This document shows positions 32,648 through 35,528 of a DNA stretch of 35,528 nucleotides, piece by piece. The translations under genes were made by a program, and so were the position numbers. Below the pieces are notes generated by a model. It had not been told where the DNA came from. It made no database searches and saw nothing but the letters and a program-made list of their open reading frames with translations. Every line of letters starts with the position of its first letter. Position 1 is the first letter of the stretch. The stretch covers positions 1-35,528 of the forward strand of contig RPFO01000729.1 of the NCBI GenBank assembly GCA_009746045.1, in the 5' to 3' direction. The stretch is from Mesostigma viride. Taxonomy: Eukaryota > Streptophyta > Mesostigmatophyceae > Mesostigmatales > Mesostigmataceae.

Positions 32648-33931
32648 ATGTCTGGAAGCGCTAGGTGCAAATCCATAGAGATCAATTCCGTGACGGGAAA
32701 CGATTACGTCCTTTCTGCGGAAGATGGCGCCTTCCGCATCGTCTCCAAAGACCCCGCAACGTCCTTGGAGACGGCCATCGTCACGACGAGCGCGGAAGGG
32801 GCCACAACCATCCTTGGAAGTCTAACGGTCACGAACGGGTTCGCGATATACGGTCACGAACTCAACGACCTACAGGATTGGACGAACTGGACGCCGGCTC
32901 TTGCGTCTCTATATACGCGTAATGTAACGATTCGAACCGCTAAGTTTATGGTAATAAACAAGCTCGTGACCCTTCAATTGGATGCAGATGTCCATGTAGG
33001 CCCTCTGGCGAACTGGCGTTTCGAGAACAGCGCGGCGGACGACGGACCGAACGCGTACACGGGCAGTTTGCGAGGGTCGAGCACGTACGATAGCACCGTA
33101 TTTAACGTAGGCTCGAGGTCTCTCAAGGTCTCGGACAGCACGGGGGGGTTCGACATCGATCACGCGGCTCTGAAGACGGTTCTTGCGTCCGACTTCTCGA
33201 TATCGTGCAGGTTCTATACGAGCAACAACACCACACAGAACCAAGTCCTTTTGTCGGTCGGGAACTTGACGTTCCATTTAGTGTACAATTACAACGGAAA
33301 CGGGAAGCTGTGTCTGTTTGATAGAGGAAACGACGTGACGTCCACGTCCGCCACATGGACGCCGGTTTCCAGCAAATGGTATCACGTGATTGTCACTCGA
33401 CAGAACGGGCTCGTTTCGATGCACGCCGCCCTGACAGCGACGGAATGGGCGTCGTTCACGTCCCTGGCGGTGTCCACCAACCCAGGAGGGTCGGTCCAGG
33501 TACCCACTGGGACGTTGCGCATTGGCCAGAGAAGCGGGACGAGCGAATACATGAACGGGTATATTGACGATTTTGCGATCTACGAGTCCGCACTGAACGC
33601 GGAATTTCTGAGCAGGTTGGGAGGAAAGTCAGCCTCTGCCACCGGGGTGTACGAAGTAAGCTTGGGATTGCCGGACGGGCTGACGCCGGCGACCGTCGCG
33701 AGTTCGCGTTTCACTGTCACGAAGACGACGGGGACGAACACACTTCACAGCTGGGTCACGGAGAACTCGGGGTTGGTGTTTTATATAAATAACGACGTCG
33801 CGGTTCGAGGCAACGCCGAAGCGGAAGCCGTGATCGACCCTTCGTCCGGAAACGTGGTATCCGTCCGAACGGAACATCTGCTGCCCGGGACGTGGACCAT
33901 CAGAGGGAACGTCACGTACGTGAAGGCGTGA
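32648..33931 (+). CDS. LamG/concanavalin-like domain protein, probable surface fibre
   Basis: A 427-aa protein from the ATG at 32648. The first 90 residues resemble the repeat end of a tail fibre (GSARCKSIEINSVTGNDY, TTILGSLTVTNGFAI). Residues about 120-310 match a LamG-type lectin fold: NWRFENSAADDGPNAY, SISCRFYTSN, WYHVIVTRQNG, GTLRIGQRSGT and YIDDFAIYESAL. The C-terminal 110 residues are beta-rich. Such domains bind sugars or host proteins. It follows the fibre-like gene by 32 bases and probably works with it on the virion. Confidence 0.78.
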   Translation: MSGSARCKSIEINSVTGNDYVLSAEDGAFRIVSKDPATSLETAIVTTSAEGATTILGSLTVTNGFAIYGHELNDLQDWTNWTPALASLYTRNVTIRTAKFMVINKLVTLQLDADVHVGPLANWRFENSAADDGPNAYTGSLRGSSTYDSTVFNVGSRSLKVSDSTGGFDIDHAALKTVLASDFSISCRFYTSNNTTQNQVLLSVGNLTFHLVYNYNGNGKLCLFDRGNDVTSTSATWTPVSSKWYHVIVTRQNGLVSMHAALTATEWASFTSLAVSTNPGGSVQVPTGTLRIGQRSGTSEYMNGYIDDFAIYESALNAEFLSRLGGKSASATGVYEVSLGLPDGLTPATVASSRFTVTKTTGTNTLHSWVTENSGLVFYINNDVAVRGNAEAEAVIDPSSGNVVSVRTEHLLPGTWTIRGNVTYVKA

Positions 33932-33961
33932 GGCTCGAGTGACAAGAGGCTTAAAAAGTGT

Positions 33962-35038
33962 ATGCTGTCGTGTATCTGTCGGACGCCGTTCATGGACTCC
34001 CACGAGGCGTGGGGTCTGGTGGTGGAGTGCCTAGACATGGACGATCTTATGAACGCGGAAGCCGCTTTCGAAAACACGGACATCCGCGACGTGATGAACG
34101 AGGAGATCGAGCGAAGAAAGGCCAACGTGAGAACCGCGCTCGGTGGAAGCGTCGACGCGATTCGACAAGATCTCGTTGCGTGTCGGTCCGCCATAGGAAG
34201 CATCGAAGCCTTCAAGACGAAAGCTGCGATGTATTTCGACTCCACGGCTCAAAAACGCGTCGGACCCCGCGTGGAAGATTTGTCGTACGTCGACATGATC
34301 ATCACATCGTGCGCAACCGACAAGGCCATCGAAGCGTTCACGTCCATGCACCTCTCGGCCGGGAAAACGCTTCTCGGCATCGAAGCGGCCGAGAGGTGCC
34401 CAGAAAGATCGCGACAGATGCCTTCTCTTACTCGATTGGCGTGCATGATCGTCGAGGCGGATTCCAACACCCGTTTCACGCGCATGGCGTGGCTGTTTTT
34501 AGACGCCATGGGCCTCGAAGAGGGATCGTTCGTTTTTTTCATCATCATGCTGGTCCTTCGATGCGCGAGGTTCAACACGTACATCCGCGCCGGGCTCGAC
34601 ATGACGTCGCCCATTTCCGTGCTCGCGTACGTGTGCCATTACCCCCGTTTCCGGCTGAAGAAGGACGCATTGGCGGCGATCGTCGCGGAGGGGCGGGCCG
34701 ACGTCAACAACGCGAGGAAGTCAAACTTTAGCGCGGACACGGCGAGAATGCTCATGAAAAAGCACGGAGTGTACATGATCATGAGACGGGCGGCGCGGCT
34801 GGACTATCAAGGAATTCGAACGGGCGACTTCGCGCGCTTAGAAGAGTGGAAGGCCGAGATGCGCGCTGAACTCGAAGAGGCTATGGGGAAATACGAGAGC
34901 AACCTGCGTCTCGTGCGAGATTCCATGTTGCAAAAAGTTCCCGCGAAAATGGTGAACGCCTCGTTTACGGTCGATCCGAAAATATGGGCGATTGTCATGA
35001 GGTCGTATCACGCGTTATCTGGCCACGAGAGGTTTTGA
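33962..35038 (+). CDS. Unknown alpha-helical protein, possibly F-box-like at the N-terminus
   Basis: A 358-aa protein from the ATG at 33962, or 33992 (MDSHEAWGLVV). The first 40 residues (WGLVVECLDMDDLMNAEAAF) recall an F-box-like helix pair, but the match is weak. The rest is helical with scattered Cys and Met, and includes FVFFIIMLVLRCARF, a hydrophobic helix. It ends AIVMRSYHALSGHERF. A TTAAAAAGTG string lies just before the start. Its end overlaps that of the minus-strand gene 35015-35329 by 24 bases. Function unknown. Confidence 0.65.
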   Translation: MLSCICRTPFMDSHEAWGLVVECLDMDDLMNAEAAFENTDIRDVMNEEIERRKANVRTALGGSVDAIRQDLVACRSAIGSIEAFKTKAAMYFDSTAQKRVGPRVEDLSYVDMIITSCATDKAIEAFTSMHLSAGKTLLGIEAAERCPERSRQMPSLTRLACMIVEADSNTRFTRMAWLFLDAMGLEEGSFVFFIIMLVLRCARFNTYIRAGLDMTSPISVLAYVCHYPRFRLKKDALAAIVAEGRADVNNARKSNFSADTARMLMKKHGVYMIMRRAARLDYQGIRTGDFARLEEWKAEMRAELEEAMGKYESNLRLVRDSMLQKVPAKMVNASFTVDPKIWAIVMRSYHALSGHERF

Positions 35039-35329
35039 TCGTGGAGGAGGGGTAGGCGCGGTGTTGCTGGCCAAAGGGAACACGGGCTCTTGCTCTTCCC
35101 CGGGGTCATCCACCGTCAACCGAATCACAGTGGAAAGCAAGAACACGAGAGCCGCCGCGATGGCCGCGATCTCGATACGTTTGGTAGTTGTGTACGCCAC
35201 GCTGAAAATACAAACGATTTTAAACCATGTCTGATTGTGATTGAATTCGGAAAGCATCACGTACCCAGTCATAGTTCCAAAAATAGTACACACTGACGTC
35301 AGAACGTCCTTGGCGGCCTCTAGGTTCAT
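35015..35329 (-). CDS. Membrane protein with two or three spans
   Basis: A 104-aa protein from the ATG at 35329. Hydrophobic segments lie at about 9-27 (VLTSVCTIFGTMTGYVML), 36-49 (FKIVCIFSVAYTT) and 52-70 (IEIAAIAAALVFLLSTVI). The tail is Pro-rich (APTPPPRSKP). It is convergent with the 33962 gene. A small virion membrane protein is likely by its resemblance in size and topology to others here. Confidence 0.65.
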   Translation of the reverse strand: MNLEAAKDVLTSVCTIFGTMTGYVMLSEFNHNQTWFKIVCIFSVAYTTTKRIEIAAIAAALVFLLSTVIRLTVDDPGEEQEPVFPLASNTAPTPPPRSKPLVAR

Positions 35330-35528
35330 CCGATCGTATCTAAACTACCGCATAGGAGATTTTTGAGTCGTAACCGCCACCTGACGTCATAGAAACTTCC
35401 GCGTGGCGTTTCGATTCCAAGATCGCGACGTGGCAAATCCGCGCCTCTCGAGTATCGAGCGTTCGTCTAGAGGTCATAAATTTTGTAAAGCTATAAAGAT
35501 GAGTAGAGAGACAGTGACGGACAACCGA
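35330..35528. other. Terminal intergenic stretch, with possible gene start at 35499
   Basis: It holds several AT-rich strings and two TGACGTCA-like strings (about 35292 and 35383). An ATG at 35499 begins a frame MSRETVTDNR that leaves the window. The string GCTATAAAG lies directly before this ATG. I cannot tell whether it is a gene start or a promoter for a later ATG. Confidence 0.3.

Noticed and set aside
1-35528. CRISPR arrays, tRNA genes, rRNA genes
   Set aside because: No regularly spaced short repeats, no cloverleaf-like segments and no rRNA-like stretches were noticed while reading both strands.

Overview
The window looks like part of the genome of a large eukaryotic DNA virus of the Nucleocytoviricota type, or an endogenised copy of one. 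It carries a VLTF2-like late transcription factor with a Cys-rich finger (21834-22603), a KilA-N domain protein with a nuclease-like C-terminus (11995-12735), a protein resembling the ssDNA-binding-like family of giant viruses (27740-28462), a staphylococcal-nuclease-like protein (712-1188), a SET-domain protein (22800-23944 region), a 49-aa Lys-rich protein with an NPW...SYK pattern (22635-22784) and many 80-145-aa membrane proteins. Genes are intronless, tightly packed on both strands and often overlap tail to tail. Many are preceded by TATA-like boxes. No tRNA, rRNA or CRISPR was seen. The host cannot be named from the sequence; a protist or alga is a guess based on the Copia-type element and phage-like fibre genes.

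Layout. 0-3.7 kb: small proteins, an SNase and membrane proteins. 3.7-8.1 kb: a very long coiled-coil protein. 8.0-9.2 kb: a full-length cysteine desulfurase. 9.3-13.6 kb: unknown proteins, a 41-aa basic protein and the KilA-N/nuclease gene. 13.7-17.9 kb: an ADP-ribosyltransferase-like gene split by a 2466-bp LTR retrotransposon (15041-17506) with two 455-bp LTRs that look identical and a 5-bp target duplication. 17.9-18.8 kb: a non-coding repeat island dense in the hexamer GTACGG. 18.8-22.8 kb: three membrane proteins, a class 3 lipase, unknown proteins, VLTF2-like and the NPW protein. 22.8-24.8 kb: SET-domain protein, a second GTACGG cluster and an unknown gene. 24.8-30.2 kb: probable virion proteins, an HNH-like protein, the ssDNA-binding-like protein and a PD-(D/E)XK nuclease. 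30.2-35.3 kb: acidic, TRAF-zinc-finger, fibre-like and LamG proteins, an alpha-helical protein and a membrane protein.

How the parts may fit: VLTF2-like, KilA-N, SSB-like, nucleases and SET suggest late gene control, DNA replication or repair and chromatin handling. The fibre-like and LamG genes and neighbouring structural candidates suggest virion surface and capsid. The membrane proteins fit an internal virion membrane.

The most striking observations are: (1) a recent Copia-like insertion inside a viral gene, whose frame continues on the far side of the element; (2) at least nine apparent frameshifts, all in the direction of one missing base and nearly all at a homopolymer, which suggests systematic base undercalling or, less likely, decay; (3) two clusters of the hexamer GTACGG; (4) a repeated promoter-like signal, including a 13-bp string shared by two probable structural genes.
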